A stretch of 39,305 bases of DNA from Betaproteobacteria bacterium (GTDB lineage: Bacteria; Pseudomonadota; Gammaproteobacteria; Burkholderiales; SG8-39): contig JACOVA010000009.1 in assembly GCA_016177575.1 (NCBI GenBank), forward strand, positions 1-39,305. Reading direction: 5' to 3'. Every line of letters starts with the position of its first letter. Within the stretch, counting starts at the first letter, position 1. The translations under genes and the position numbers were made by a program. Positions 1-8,565 of this stretch are shown here, piece after piece. The notes beneath the pieces were generated by a model. It did no database searches, had not been told where the DNA came from, and saw only the letters and a program-made list of their open reading frames with translations.

Positions 1-592
1 ATGTAGACCTCGGGGTGGCCGAAGAACCAGAAGATGTGCTGGTAGAGCACCGGGTCGCCGCCGCCCGCGGCGTTGAAGAACGTGGTGCCGAAGTGCCGGT
101 CGGTGAGCGTCATCGTCACCGCGCCCGCGAGCACCGGCATCGTCGCGACCAGCAGGTAAGCGGTGATCAGCCAGGTCCAGACGAACATCGGCATGCGCAT
201 CAGCCCCATTCCCGGCGCGCGCATGTTGAGGATCGTGGTGATGATGTTGATCGAGCCGAGGATCGAGCTCATGCCGAGGAGGTGCACGGCGAAGATCGTG
301 AGGTCCATGCCGATGCCCATCTGCACCGTGAGCGGCGCGTACAGCGTCCAGCCCACGCCCGGGGCGCCGCCCGGCGTGAAGAACGAGATGACGAGGAGCG
401 ACGCGGCGAACGGCAGCAGCCAGAACGACCAGTTGTTGAGGCGCGCGAACGCCATGTCGGGCGCGCCGATCATCATCGGGATCTGCCAGTTCGCGAAGCC
501 GACGAAGGCCGGCATGATCGCGCCGAATAGCCACCGTGATGATCCTCGTGGCCGTGCGCCGCGTGCCCGTGGTTGTCAACGACTGCGCTCAT
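1..592 (-). pseudogene. ctaD: cytochrome c oxidase subunit I, 5' part, with internal deletion and frameshift; truncated by window edge
   Basis: Subunit I of the haem-copper oxidase, the membrane subunit that carries haem a, haem a3 and CuB. The minus strand begins with ATG at 592, preceded by a clear AGGGGAG ribosome-binding site, and encodes a His-rich N-terminus ([21 protein letters not shown]). At about 530 this frame leaves the family and stops near 475. From 527 to the window edge a different frame reads typical subunit I, starting [17 protein letters not shown] and reaching the CuB motif HPEVY at position 3. Compared with the family, about 65 residues are missing at the junction: helix I and the MTTMHGLIMV segment that supplies a haem a histidine. 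The rest of the gene lies outside the window. It could be a real inactivating deletion or an assembly error. The identity as subunit I is certain; the broken state is what the sequence shows. Confidence 0.85.
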
Positions 593-624
593 GTCATCTC
601 CCCTGGTCCCTCGTCTCTCGATCC

Positions 625-1761
625 CTACTTGCGCAGCGCCTTCACTTCACTCGGCTGGATGAACTGGCCGGTCTTGTTGCCCCAGTTGTTGCGCGTAAAA
701 GTGATCACCGCCGCCAGCTCGACGTCGTTCAGCTGTGTAGCAAAGGCGGCCATCGCGGTCCCTGGCTTGCCCTCGAGCACCAGCGAGATCTGGTTCTTCA
801 CCGGCCCGGTGACGATCTTCGAGCCGTCGAGCGCGGGGAAGGCCGGCGGCATGCCCTTGCCGCTCGCCTGGTGGCAGGCGACGCAGCTCGCGACGTAGAC
901 CCTCTCGCCGCGCTGCCTCAGCTCCTCTATGTTGTACTGCCTGTCGGGATCGTCGGCGGCCGCCGCGAGCGCTTTCTTTTTCTCGCCGACCCACTTCGTA
1001 TACTCGTCCTGAGTCACCACCCGCACCACGATCGGCATGAACCCGTGCTCCTTGCCGCACAGCTCCACGCACTGGCTGCGGAAAGTTCCGGTCTTCTCGG
1101 CTTTGAAGTGCAGATCGCGGATGAAGCCGGGGATCGCGTCCTGCTTGGCGCCGAAAGCGGGCACCCACCAGGAATGGATCACGTCGCCGGCAGTGGTGAG
1201 AACGCGCACCTTCTTGCCGACCGGCACCACCATCTCGTTGTCCACCTCGAGCAGGTAGTTCTCGCCCTTCGGCGCGCGCCCCTCGATCTGGTCGCGCGGC
1301 GTGGTGAGCGTCGAGACGAAACTGATCCCTTCGCCCTCGCCGTTGATGTAGTCGTAGCCCCATTTCCACTGGTAGCCGGTGACCTTGACGGTGAGGTGGG
1401 GGTTAGAGGTGTCTTTCTGCGCGACCACGATCCGCGTCGTCGGCCAGGCGATCACGATCAGGATCAGCGCCGGAACCACGGTCCAGATCGTCTCGACCGT
1501 GGTGTTCTCGTGGAACTGCTCCGCCTTGTGGCCCTTCGACTTGCGGTGCGCATAGCAGGCGTAGAACATGAAGCCGAACACGACCACGAAAATCACGGTC
1601 ACGAGGATCATCACGGACTCGTGCAGCCAGTGAATATCGGCCGCGAGCTTGCTGCCCGCCGGCTGCAGGTTCCACTCCAGCCCGAGCGCCAGGCCCGAAA
1701 AGGCCAGCCCGAGGACGAGCACCGCTGAAGTGGCGGCATTGCGTGCCGGCTTTCTTGGCAT
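625..1761 (-). CDS. ctaC: cytochrome c oxidase subunit II fused to a C-terminal cytochrome c domain
   Basis: Subunit II of a caa3-like terminal oxidase, which takes electrons through CuA and passes them to subunit I. The 378 residues show a signal/anchor segment (about 10-28), two membrane helices (about 46-68 and 92-112) and a periplasmic cupredoxin domain. CuA ligands are visible at His196, Cys231, Glu233, Cys235, His239 and Met242 (motif CVELCGKEHGFM). A cytochrome c domain follows, with CVACH at 293-297 and a likely axial Met337. The start at 1761 has AAGGA seven bases upstream. It lies immediately upstream of ctaD on the same strand with a 32-base gap, the usual subunit II-subunit I order. 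The gene itself looks intact, unlike its neighbour. Confidence 0.96.
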   Translation of the reverse strand: MPRKPARNAATSAVLVLGLAFSGLALGLEWNLQPAGSKLAADIHWLHESVMILVTVIFVVVFGFMFYACYAHRKSKGHKAEQFHENTTVETIWTVVPALILIVIAWPTTRIVVAQKDTSNPHLTVKVTGYQWKWGYDYINGEGEGISFVSTLTTPRDQIEGRAPKGENYLLEVDNEMVVPVGKKVRVLTTAGDVIHSWWVPAFGAKQDAIPGFIRDLHFKAEKTGTFRSQCVELCGKEHGFMPIVVRVVTQDEYTKWVGEKKKALAAAADDPDRQYNIEELRQRGERVYVASCVACHQASGKGMPPAFPALDGSKIVTGPVKNQISLVLEGKPGTAMAAFATQLNDVELAAVITFTRNNWGNKTGQFIQPSEVKALRK

Positions 1762-1863
1762 CGTGGATCCTTCGCCTGAAATTTGCGCGTCCCACCCGCG
1801 TGAAAAACGCGGCGCAACCTTACCATAAGCGCCGCCTCCCCCTCAAGAAGGAAGGCGATGAAA

Positions 1864-2691
1864 TTACTGGACAAACTGCACGATGCTGCGCCCGTCCGCG
1901 GCGCGCTTTGGCGCCGCCTTCCAGGCGTGCCCGTACACCACTTCGAAGCCGACCGGCAGCTTGCCGCCGCGCCGCTGCTCGGCGAGGCGCTCGTCGAGCG
2001 CGGCGCGAAAGCGCGCCCCCGCGAGGCCGCGCGCGCGGCCGGCGCTGGCGCAGGTCTGCCCGCTCGCGCGCAGATCGGCGAGCAGCGCCGCGCCGTCGGC
2101 GTAGACGATGGTCAGCCGCTCCATGTCCATCACCGGCTCGGCGAAGCCCGCTGCGACCAGCATGTCGCCGAGGTCGTGCATATCGGCGAAGCGGTGCACG
2201 CGCGCATCGCCCGCCGCCGCGCGCAGCCCGGCGAGCGTGTCCGGCCCGAGCGTGCTGAACATGAGCAACCCGTCGACCGCGAGCACGCGGTGGAACTCCT
2301 TGAAGGCGGCGAGCGGATCGGCGACCCAGTGCAGCGCCATGTTCGACCACACCAGGTCGATCGCCCTCGCCGCGATCGGCAGGCGCGCGATGTCGCCGCT
2401 CACCGCTTTGGGCGGGTTTCTTTCAAGCAGCTTTCTCTTTCCGATCCGGAGCATGGCGAGCGCAAAATCGAGCGCGATGACCTCGGCGTTGCGGTAGCGC
2501 CGCCCCAGCGCGCGCTGCGGCGGGCCGCTGCCCGCGTCGAGGACGCGGCGCGGTTGCAGCTTCACGTAGTCCAGGCGCTCGAGCATGCGCGCGCCGACCT
2601 CGGCTTCGAGCCGCGCGGCGGCGGCGTAGGTCCTTGCGGCGCGCTCGAAACGGCGCCGGGCGGCGCGCGCGTCGATGCCCGAATCAGGCAC
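1864..2691 (-). CDS. bioC: malonyl-[acyl-carrier protein] O-methyltransferase BioC
   Basis: A class I SAM-dependent methyltransferase of the BioC family, which methylates malonyl-ACP so that fatty acid synthesis can make the pimeloyl chain of biotin. The N-terminal [11 protein letters not shown] segment is typical of BioC. The SAM site is VLDAGSG (about residues 50-56), with an acidic residue at the end of the next strand (ALDFALAML) and WSNMALHW further on. I chose GTG at 2691, giving 275 residues that begin [15 protein letters not shown]; it overlaps the last 8 bases of the amidase. A longer frame from 2739 would add 16 unlike residues. The family also contains trans-aconitate-type methyltransferases, so the substrate is inferred. 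comF close by supports BioC. Confidence 0.85.
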   Translation of the reverse strand: MPDSGIDARAARRRFERAARTYAAAARLEAEVGARMLERLDYVKLQPRRVLDAGSGPPQRALGRRYRNAEVIALDFALAMLRIGKRKLLERNPPKAVSGDIARLPIAARAIDLVWSNMALHWVADPLAAFKEFHRVLAVDGLLMFSTLGPDTLAGLRAAAGDARVHRFADMHDLGDMLVAAGFAEPVMDMERLTIVYADGAALLADLRASGQTCASAGRARGLAGARFRAALDERLAEQRRGGKLPVGFEVVYGHAWKAAPKRAADGRSIVQFVQ

Positions 2692-4033
2692 GGCTTTTCT
2701 GCAGCACCCCTTCGATTGCGCGCGCAGCCGCGAGCACATGCCGGTCGGACATCGCCACGCCGCCCACCATCAGGCCCACCGGCGCTGCGCCGGGGGAATG
2801 GCAGGGCAGCGTTGCCGCGCAGCCGTCGAGGAAATTCGCCAGCCCCGTGTTCCTCAGGATGCGCGCGTTGCAGCGGAAGTACGCCTCGTCGCTCGCGTCC
2901 GCCTCGGCGATGGTGGGCGCGATGCAGGGCGCGGTCGGCAGCAGATAGGCGTCGAACGGCGCCATCAGCGCGCCGATCTCCTGCATGAACGCCTGGCGCA
3001 GCAGCCCGAGCTCGACCAGCTCCCGGGCGCCGATGTCCTTGCCCAGCGTCACGCGCTTGGCGACGCGCGCATCGTACTCGCCGAAGCGATCGGCGTAGCG
3101 GTGATGGATCTGGCAGGCCTCGGCCGCCGCGTAGCCGCCGTTGCTGAAGTACTCGCCCTGGCGGTCGAAGGCCGCGGCCCTGCGCTCCTCGACGATCGCG
3201 CCGGCGCGCGCCAGGGCGGAGAGCGCGGCCTCGAAGGCGCGCGCCACTTCGCCGTCGAGATCCTCGAGCGCGCTCGAGCGCGGCAGCAGCAGCCGCAATC
3301 CGCGCGCCGGCAGCGGCGCGAGCGCGGCATCGGCTTCGCCGGCGAGCACCGCGTCGTAGGCGGCGCAGCAAGCGACGGAGCTGGCGAGCGGCCCGACCGA
3401 GTCGAGCGTGTAGGAAAGCGGGAACGCGCCAGCGCGCGGCACGCGCCGCGCCGTGGGCTTGAAGCCGGCGATGCCGCACAGCGCCGCCGGCTGCCGGATC
3501 GAGCCGCGCGTGTCCGAGCCCAGGCCCATCACGCACATGCCGTCGGCGACCGCCACCGCGGCGCCGGACGAGGAGCCGCCTGGCACGCGCCCCGTCTTTC
3601 TGTCCCAGGGATTTTTCGGCGTTCCGTAGTGGGGATTCAAGCCCACCGCGCCGAAGGCGAACTCGACCATGTTGCTGCGCCCCACCAGGATCGCCCCGGC
3701 GGCGCGCAGCCGCGCCACCGCCGGGGCATCGGCGTACGCGGGCGGCGCGTCGGCGAGCAGCCTGGAGCCTGCGCGCGTGACGTCGCCGCCGACGTCGAAC
3801 AGGTCCTTCACCGAGACCGGCAGGCCGTCCACCGCCGAGCGCACCACGCCACGCTTGCGCAGCCGGTCGGCGTGATCGGCATCGGCGAGCGCAGCGTCGG
3901 CATAGAGCTTGATGAAGGCGCGCGCCCCCTCGCCGGTCGGGTCGGCGATGCGCGCCAGCGCCTGCTCTGCGAGCGCGCGGCTGCTGGTGCGGCCGGCGGC
4001 CAGGTCCGCTGCGAGACCTTCGACGGTCCACAT
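2684..4033 (-). CDS. amidase signature family enzyme
   Basis: A hydrolase of the amidase signature (GatA/AtzF-like) family. The 449 residues contain the full Ser-cisSer-Lys machinery: Lys76 in VSVKDLF, cis-Ser155 in PGGSSSGAA and nucleophile Ser178 in [11 protein letters not shown]. In place of the common DTGGS there is DTRGS, with an Arg before the last Gly. The substrate cannot be read from the sequence. Relatives are annotated as amidases, allophanate hydrolases and Asp/Glu-tRNA amidotransferase A subunits; no gatB or gatC lies nearby, so a GatA role is unlikely. It is transcribed away from comF and overlaps the bioC start by 8 bases, which suggests coexpression with bioC. Confidence 0.9.
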   Translation of the reverse strand: MWTVEGLAADLAAGRTSSRALAEQALARIADPTGEGARAFIKLYADAALADADHADRLRKRGVVRSAVDGLPVSVKDLFDVGGDVTRAGSRLLADAPPAYADAPAVARLRAAGAILVGRSNMVEFAFGAVGLNPHYGTPKNPWDRKTGRVPGGSSSGAAVAVADGMCVMGLGSDTRGSIRQPAALCGIAGFKPTARRVPRAGAFPLSYTLDSVGPLASSVACCAAYDAVLAGEADAALAPLPARGLRLLLPRSSALEDLDGEVARAFEAALSALARAGAIVEERRAAAFDRQGEYFSNGGYAAAEACQIHHRYADRFGEYDARVAKRVTLGKDIGARELVELGLLRQAFMQEIGALMAPFDAYLLPTAPCIAPTIAEADASDEAYFRCNARILRNTGLANFLDGCAATLPCHSPGAAPVGLMVGGVAMSDRHVLAAARAIEGVLQKSRA

Positions 4034-4061
4034 GACGGCAGTCTAGCGCACAATATTCTGC

Positions 4062-4754
4062 ATGCTCGCGAACTCCGCCGCGCGCCTCGGCAGGCTGCTC
4101 TTCGGCGGCAGCTGCTTTCTATGCAGGGGAGGCGCCGGCGCCATCCTGTGCGAGCGCTGCGACGCCGACCTGCCGCGTCTCGGCGCCGGCCTGTGTCCGC
4201 GCTGCGCGCTCGCCTCACCCGCGGGCGAGCCGTGCGGTCGCTGCCTCGCCCGGCCGCCGAGCTTCGACGCCACGATCGCCGCGCTCGCCTACCGCTTTCC
4301 CGCCGACGTCCTGGTGCAGGCGCTCAAGTTCCGCAGCGAGCTCGCGCTCGCGCCGCTGCTGGGCGGCCTGTTGTCTGCATGCGTTGCGGGCGCGCGCATC
4401 GACTGCATCGTCCCGGTGCCGCTGTCGGCCGCGCGGCTGCGCGCGCGCGGCTTCAACCAGTCGCTCGAAATTGCACGCAGTGTCGCGGCCGCGGCGGGCG
4501 CCAGGCTCGCGCCGCAGCTCTGCGAGCGCACGCGCGACACGCCGGTGCAGCTGGGCTTGTCTTCTGCGGAAAGAATGAAGAACGTGAAGGGCGCGTTCCA
4601 CTGCCCGCACCTGGTCGAGGGAGCGAGCATCGCGGTGGTGGACGACGTCATGACCACCGGGGCGACGCTGGAGGAGATGGCCGCCGAGCTCAAGCGCGCC
4701 GGCGCGGCGCGCGTCGTCAACTGGGTCGTCGCGCGCACCCCCGCGCCGGACTGA
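4062..4754 (+). CDS. comF: ComF family phosphoribosyltransferase-like protein
   Basis: A ComF/GntX-type protein of 230 residues. Naturally competent bacteria need ComF for DNA uptake, where it acts on the cytoplasmic side; elsewhere its role is unclear. Two zinc-ribbon-like Cys pairs are visible at the N-terminus (C18/C21 with C30/C33; C45/C48 with C58/C61). A type I phosphoribosyltransferase fold follows, with [18 protein letters not shown] and the PRPP-binding loop [11 protein letters not shown] near the C-terminus. The start at 4062 lies 28 bases from the divergent amidase; CAATAT just upstream may be part of a -10 element. Its TGA overlaps the trmL ATG (TGATG), so the two are translationally coupled. 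Confidence 0.93.
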   Translation: MLANSAARLGRLLFGGSCFLCRGGAGAILCERCDADLPRLGAGLCPRCALASPAGEPCGRCLARPPSFDATIAALAYRFPADVLVQALKFRSELALAPLLGGLLSACVAGARIDCIVPVPLSAARLRARGFNQSLEIARSVAAAAGARLAPQLCERTRDTPVQLGLSSAERMKNVKGAFHCPHLVEGASIAVVDDVMTTGATLEEMAAELKRAGAARVVNWVVARTPAPD

Positions 4755-5215
4755 TGCTCGACATCGTCCTCGTCCGCCCCGAGATCCCGCCCAACGCGGG
4801 CAACGTCATTCGGCTGGCCGCCAACACCGGCGCGCGCCTGCATCTGGTCGGGCCGCTCGGCTTCTCGATGGACGACAGGCAGCTCAGGCGCGCCGGGCTC
4901 GACTACCACGAGCTCGCCAGCGTGCGCGTGCATGCCGACTGGAAGACCTGCCTGGGATTCCTTTCCGGGAAGAGGATCTTTGCGCTGACGACGCGGGCGA
5001 CCCGCAGCCTCCATGACGAGCGACTCAGGGAAAACGATGCGTTCGTGTTCGGCTCGGAAACGGCAGGTCTGCCGGGAGAGATTCTGCGGCAGTTCGCACC
5101 CGAGGCGCGGCTCAGGCTTCCCATGCTTCCCGGCAACCGCAGCCTGAACCTGTCCAACGCGGTCGCGGTGACGGTCTACGAGGCCTGGCGCCAGCTCGGT
5201 TTTCCGGGCGCCTGA
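4754..5215 (+). CDS. trmL: tRNA (cytidine(34)-2'-O)-methyltransferase TrmL
   Basis: A SPOUT-class methyltransferase that 2'-O-methylates the wobble base of certain tRNALeu species in E. coli. The 153 residues are the normal size for this minimal family and begin [20 protein letters not shown]. The trefoil-knot SAM motifs are clear: [11 protein letters not shown] and [18 protein letters not shown] near the C-terminus. The ATG shares bases with the comF stop. It ends one base before the stop codon of the convergent gpsA, leaving essentially no space for a terminator between them. Confidence 0.95.
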   Translation: MLDIVLVRPEIPPNAGNVIRLAANTGARLHLVGPLGFSMDDRQLRRAGLDYHELASVRVHADWKTCLGFLSGKRIFALTTRATRSLHDERLRENDAFVFGSETAGLPGEILRQFAPEARLRLPMLPGNRSLNLSNAVAVTVYEAWRQLGFPGA

Positions 5216-5216
5216 G

Positions 5217-6194
5217 CTACTCGCTCTTCGGGTCGCGCGCGAGCAGCAGCTCGACCGCCTGCGGCGGCGCGAGCCTGCCCTCGAGCACCGCGTCGACCGC
5301 GGCGGTGATCGGCATCTCCACGCCGGCGGCGCGCGCGCGCGCGAGCGCCGCGTGCGCCGAGCGCACGCCCTCGGCGACGTGGCCCAGCTCCGCGACGATC
5401 GCCGGCAGCGCCTTGCCGCGCGCGAGCTCCAGGCCGACGCGGCGGTTGCGCGACAGGCTCCCGGTCGCGGTGAGGATCAGGTCGCCGGCGCCGGTGAGTC
5501 CCATGACGGTCTCGGCGCGGCCGCCGAGCGCCACGCCGAGGCGCGAGAGCTCCGCCAGCCCGCGCGTGATGAGCGCCGCGCGCGCATTCTGACCCAGGCC
5601 GAGCCCGTCGCAGATGCCGACCGCGATCGCGAGCACGTTCTTGACCGCGCCGCCGATCTCGACGCCGATCACGTCGTCGGAGCGGTAGACGCGCATTCGC
5701 CCGCCGTGCAGCAGCCCGGCCGCGCGCGCGGCGAACGCGGCGTCGCTTGATGCGAGCGTGAGCGCGCAGGGCAGGCCTTGCGCCACCTCGAGCGCGAACG
5801 AAGGCCCGGAGAGCGCGCCGCAGGGCGCCTCGATCCCGCAGGCGGCGACAATCTCGTGCGGCAGCGCGGCGCTCTCCTGCTCAAAGCCCTTGCACAGCCA
5901 GACGAGCGGGGTCCGGGCGCCCCGCAGCGGCGCAAGCAGCTCGCGCAGCCCGGCGACGGGCGTGGCGGCGATCAGAATTTCAGCGTCCGAAGTCGCTTGC
6001 TCCAGGACCGAACCGACCCGGAGCGAAGCGGGAAGCCCGATTTCGGGAAGGTAGCGCTCGTTGCGCCGCGCCGCGGCGATCGCTTTTGCCTGCGCAGGAT
6101 CGCGCGCCCACAGCCGCACCGCGTGCCTGGGGGCGAGCACCGCGGCAAGCGCGCTGCCCCACGCGCCCGCACCCAGGATCGCGAGCGCAGCCAC
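5217..6194 (-). CDS. gpsA: NAD(P)-dependent glycerol-3-phosphate dehydrogenase
   Basis: Reduces dihydroxyacetone phosphate to sn-glycerol 3-phosphate, the backbone for phospholipids. The Rossmann dinucleotide loop [11 protein letters not shown] lies at the very N-terminus. SGPSFA, the catalytic-lysine segment [18 protein letters not shown], and the substrate-loop arginines in SRNRRVG follow. I chose the GTG at 6194, which gives 325 residues, the usual size. The reading frame stays open to 6353, but those extra 53 residues lie over the upstream SH3-like gene and do not resemble the family. The start is 10 bases after the SH3-like gene's stop, in the same operon as secB and grxC. Confidence 0.96.
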   Translation of the reverse strand: MAALAILGAGAWGSALAAVLAPRHAVRLWARDPAQAKAIAAARRNERYLPEIGLPASLRVGSVLEQATSDAEILIAATPVAGLRELLAPLRGARTPLVWLCKGFEQESAALPHEIVAACGIEAPCGALSGPSFALEVAQGLPCALTLASSDAAFAARAAGLLHGGRMRVYRSDDVIGVEIGGAVKNVLAIAVGICDGLGLGQNARAALITRGLAELSRLGVALGGRAETVMGLTGAGDLILTATGSLSRNRRVGLELARGKALPAIVAELGHVAEGVRSAHAALARARAAGVEMPITAAVDAVLEGRLAPPQAVELLLARDPKSE

Positions 6195-6204
6195 CGCGGC
6201 AGCC

Positions 6205-6636
6205 TCAGTCGCCCCAGACCTGCGCGGGTCGCGCGAAGCCGGTCGCGCCGTCGGTGTGGCGCACGCGCAGCCAGCCCGCCGGCGCCGCCTCGAGCAGCTC
6301 GAGCACCACGTTCTGCGCGGCGCTGAAGGCGAGCGGCGCGCCGTCCTCGGCACGCACGCGCGCCTCGAGCACCGGCGCGGTGACCAGGACCATGCGCTTG
6401 TCGCCGAGCGCCTTTTTCTCGATCCAGGTGAGCGCCCCGGCGTGGTCGCGCACCTTGATCCAGGCTTCGAGCATCACGATCACTTCCAGCGGGTAGTGGC
6501 GCTGCACCACGAACAGCGGCGTCGCCGCGCGCGAGGGCGCATCGTAGAGGACCGCGGCGGGCTCCTGCACCGAGCGGAAGTCTGCGGCGCGCACGCCGGT
6601 CGAAATCAGAAACAGAACGAGAAAAACCCTGCTCAT
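6205..6636 (-). CDS. secreted SH3-like domain protein
   Basis: A 143-residue exported protein with a short signal peptide ([17 protein letters not shown], cleavage after about residue 17). The mature part looks like two tandem bacterial SH3-like modules: a first around [21 protein letters not shown] and a second around [17 protein letters not shown], each ending in a W-x-KVRD or WLRVRH strand. Such domains usually bind cell-wall peptides, but the specific role is unknown. Its ATG overlaps the secB stop (ATGA) and gpsA starts 10 bases after its end. A gene of this type between gpsA and secB is, as I recall, common in betaproteobacteria. Confidence 0.85.
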   Translation of the reverse strand: MSRVFLVLFLISTGVRAADFRSVQEPAAVLYDAPSRAATPLFVVQRHYPLEVIVMLEAWIKVRDHAGALTWIEKKALGDKRMVLVTAPVLEARVRAEDGAPLAFSAAQNVVLELLEAAPAGWLRVRHTDGATGFARPAQVWGD

Positions 6637-7106
6637 TGCGCGACTTCGATGCGCCCGCCCGCGGCCTGCTGCTTGCGCTCCAGGTAGACCTGCTCGAAGG
6701 AGACCGGCGCGAGCACCACCGGGGGAAAGCCTGCGCGCGTCACCAGGTCCGAAATCGCCTCGCGCACGTACGGGTAGAGGATGGTCGGGCAGCCGATGCC
6801 GAGCAGCGGCTCGAGGTCCTCCTGCGCGATGCCGCGCACCGAGAAGATGCCGGCCTGCGCCGCCTCGGCGAGGAAGATGGTCTTCTCGCCGGCGCGCGCG
6901 GTCACCGTCACCGTCACGATCACCTCGAACATGCCGTCGGCGAACTGCGAGGCCGCATTGCGCACCTGGATCTCGAGCTGCGGATTGTCCGCCTGCATGA
7001 ACACCTGCGGCGCGTTCGGCACCTCGAGCGAGAGATCCTTGACGTAGAGCTTCTCGACCTGGAAGGAAGGCTGCTGGCTGCTGGGGGGCTGCTCGGATTC
7101 GCTCAT
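6633..7106 (-). CDS. secB: protein-export chaperone SecB
   Basis: Cytosolic tetrameric chaperone that keeps preproteins unfolded and hands them to SecA. The 157 residues match SecB throughout. The substrate-groove strand FQVEKLYVKDLSLEVPNAP lies near the N-terminus, LAEAAQAGIFSVRGI in the middle and LLGIGCPTILYPYVREAI in the second half, followed by the helix with GFPPVVLAPVSFEQVY. A short acidic/Gln/Ser-rich N-terminal tail precedes the fold. The ATG overlaps the grxC stop and the TGA overlaps the start of the SH3-like gene, so grxC-secB-SH3 protein-gpsA are tightly coupled. Confidence 0.98.
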   Translation of the reverse strand: MSESEQPPSSQQPSFQVEKLYVKDLSLEVPNAPQVFMQADNPQLEIQVRNAASQFADGMFEVIVTVTVTARAGEKTIFLAEAAQAGIFSVRGIAQEDLEPLLGIGCPTILYPYVREAISDLVTRAGFPPVVLAPVSFEQVYLERKQQAAGGRIEVAQ

Positions 7107-7366
7107 GTGGCCTTTTCAAGTAGTGAGTCGAGCTCGCCCGCGCGTTCCAGCGCGTGCAGCTCCTCGCAGCCGCCGATGTGCCGGCCGCCGATCCAGATCT
7201 GCGGCACGGTAAGCCGGCCGCTCCTTTGCATCATCTCCTGGCGCCGCGCCGGATCCAGGTCCACGCGCACGCGCTCGATCCCGCTCACGCCCTTGCGCTC
7301 CAGCAGCCGCTCGGCCGACTGGCAATAGGGGCAGCTGGCGGTGCAGTAGATCAGCAGCCGCGCCAT
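7103..7366 (-). CDS. grxC: glutaredoxin 3
   Basis: A small glutathione-dependent disulfide reductase of 87 residues, the normal size for GrxC. The redox motif CPYC lies at residues 12-15. The conserved TVPQIWIGGRHIGGCEEL segment, with its cis-proline and glutathione-binding loop, follows from about residue 53. It sits between the rhodanese (10-base gap) and secB (4-base overlap). This gene order is familiar from many beta- and gammaproteobacteria. Confidence 0.97.
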   Translation of the reverse strand: MARLLIYCTASCPYCQSAERLLERKGVSGIERVRVDLDPARRQEMMQRSGRLTVPQIWIGGRHIGGCEELHALERAGELDSLLEKAT

Positions 7367-7376
7367 CGCAGCGCCC

Positions 7377-7784
7377 TCATTTTTCCACGGGCAGTCCGGC
7401 CTGCTGCCAGGCCGCGTACCCTCCGGCGAGGTTGTGCACGTTGGCGAAGCCGTGCTTGCGCAGCAGCGCGATGGCGCCGCCGGCGCGGTTCGGGTCGCCG
7501 CTGTAGACGATCACCGGCTTCGCCTTGTGCTTGTCGAGCTCGCCGGCGCGCCGCTCCAGGTCGGCAAGCGGCAGGTTGCGCGCCCCCAGCACGTGGCCCT
7601 TGGCGAATTCCTCCTGCGGCCGCAGATCGATGACGATCGCGTCGCCGCGGTTCATCAGCTGCGTCGCCTGCAGGGTATTGACCCAGGGGCCGCCTGCGCC
7701 GCGGCGCACGAGCGGCCACAGCAGCATCGCGCCCGATACGAACGCGATCAGGATCAGGAAGATGTTCTTGCTTACGAATTCCAC
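7377..7784 (-). CDS. membrane-anchored rhodanese-like protein lacking the catalytic cysteine
   Basis: One N-terminal membrane helix (NIFLILIAFVSGAMLLWPLV) followed by a single rhodanese domain: DLRPQEEFAKGHVLGARNLPL, then the active-site loop, then NLAGGYAAWQQAGLPVEK. In active rhodaneses the six-residue loop begins with Cys and ends with Arg. Here it reads SGDPNR, so Ser (codon AGC at 7500-7502) stands where Cys (TGC) is expected; one base would restore it. Sulfur transfer through a persulfide is therefore unlikely. I chose GTG at 7784 (135 residues) because the protein then starts VEFVSKNIF, as relatives do; ATG at 7811 would add nine residues and lies in the promoter region. It heads the operon with grxC-secB. 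Confidence 0.88.
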   Translation of the reverse strand: MEFVSKNIFLILIAFVSGAMLLWPLVRRGAGGPWVNTLQATQLMNRGDAIVIDLRPQEEFAKGHVLGARNLPLADLERRAGELDKHKAKPVIVYSGDPNRAGGAIALLRKHGFANVHNLAGGYAAWQQAGLPVEK

Positions 7785-7809
7785 TCGAATCGCCGCATGA
7801 TATCGCCGC

Positions 7810-7817
7810 ATTATAAT
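7810..7817. promoter_or_regulatory. palindromic -10 element ATTATAAT between divergent genes
   Basis: The octamer ATTATAAT at 7810-7817 is its own reverse complement, so it offers a perfect TATAAT in both directions. On the plus strand the -10 (7812-7817) would start transcription at about the gpmA ATG (7825), making a leaderless or nearly leaderless message. On the minus strand it would start transcription near 7803, about 20 bases before the rhodanese GTG. It is the only AT-rich block in the gap. No convincing -35 is visible on either side, so promoter function is inferred. Confidence 0.5.
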
Positions 7818-7824
7818 TCAGCGC

Positions 7825-8565
7825 ATGCACAGGCTCGTGCTGCTGCGGCACGGCGAATCCGGCTGGAACCGGGAGAATCGCTTTACGGGCTGGACCGACG
7901 TCGATCTGTCGGCGCAGGGCGTCGAGGAGGCGCGCGCGGCGGGGCGAGCGCTCAAGGACGCGGGCTTCGCATTCGATACTGCCTTCACCTCGGTGCTCAG
8001 GCGCGCCATCGCGACGCTGCACCTCGCGCTCGATGAGCTCGACCTGCTGTGGATCCCGGAGGAAAAGAGCTGGCGCCTGAACGAGCGCCACTACGGCGCG
8101 CTGCAGGGCCTGAACAAGTCCGAGACGGCGGCCAGGTACGGCGAGGCGCAGGTGCTCGCCTGGCGGCGCAGCTACGACACGCCGCCGCCGGCGCTCGAGC
8201 CTTCCGACGCGCGCAGCGCGGCGCGCGACCCGCGCTACGCGGGCGTCGCGGTGCCGCTCAGCGAATGCCTGAAGGACACGGTGGCGCGGGTGATCCCGTA
8301 CTGGGACGGCGCCATCGCCCCGGCGATCCGCGCCGGCCGGCGCGTGCTGGTGGCGGCGCACGGCAACTCGCTGCGTGCCCTGGTGAAACACCTGGACGCG
8401 GTCTCGGACGCCGACATCGTGGGCCTGAACATCCCGACCGGCGTGCCACTGGTCTACGAGCTGGACGAGCGGCTGCGTCCGCTCAGGCACTACTACCTCG
8501 GCGACGCCGCCGAAGTGGCGAAGCGGGTGGCGGCAGTTTCGGCGCAGGGGAAGGCCAAGGCCTGA
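7825..8565 (+). CDS. gpmA: 2,3-bisphosphoglycerate-dependent phosphoglycerate mutase
   Basis: Glycolytic and gluconeogenic enzyme that interconverts 3- and 2-phosphoglycerate. The 246 residues begin [15 protein letters not shown], which contains the RHG phospho-histidine motif. [16 protein letters not shown] and the second catalytic His region [17 protein letters not shown] follow. Length and motifs are normal for the cofactor-dependent type. It diverges from the rhodanese-grxC-secB operon. Its TGA lies inside the apparent CTG start of the EnvC-like gene, so the two are probably coupled. Confidence 0.97.
   Translation: MHRLVLLRHGESGWNRENRFTGWTDVDLSAQGVEEARAAGRALKDAGFAFDTAFTSVLRRAIATLHLALDELDLLWIPEEKSWRLNERHYGALQGLNKSETAARYGEAQVLAWRRSYDTPPPALEPSDARSAARDPRYAGVAVPLSECLKDTVARVIPYWDGAIAPAIRAGRRVLVAAHGNSLRALVKHLDAVSDADIVGLNIPTGVPLVYELDERLRPLRHYYLGDAAEVAKRVAAVSAQGKAKA

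Noticed and set aside
1762-1863. Hairpin-like CCGCGTTTTTCACGCGG upstream of coxB
   Set aside because: A five-pair stem in GC-rich DNA is expected by chance and no promoter or protein-binding pattern supports it.
2675-5215. Very long plus-strand open frame antisense to bioC and the amidase
   Set aside because: It is rich in Arg, Ala and Gly with no family pattern, and lies opposite two well-supported genes; only its last part is real (trmL). GC-rich DNA produces such shadows.
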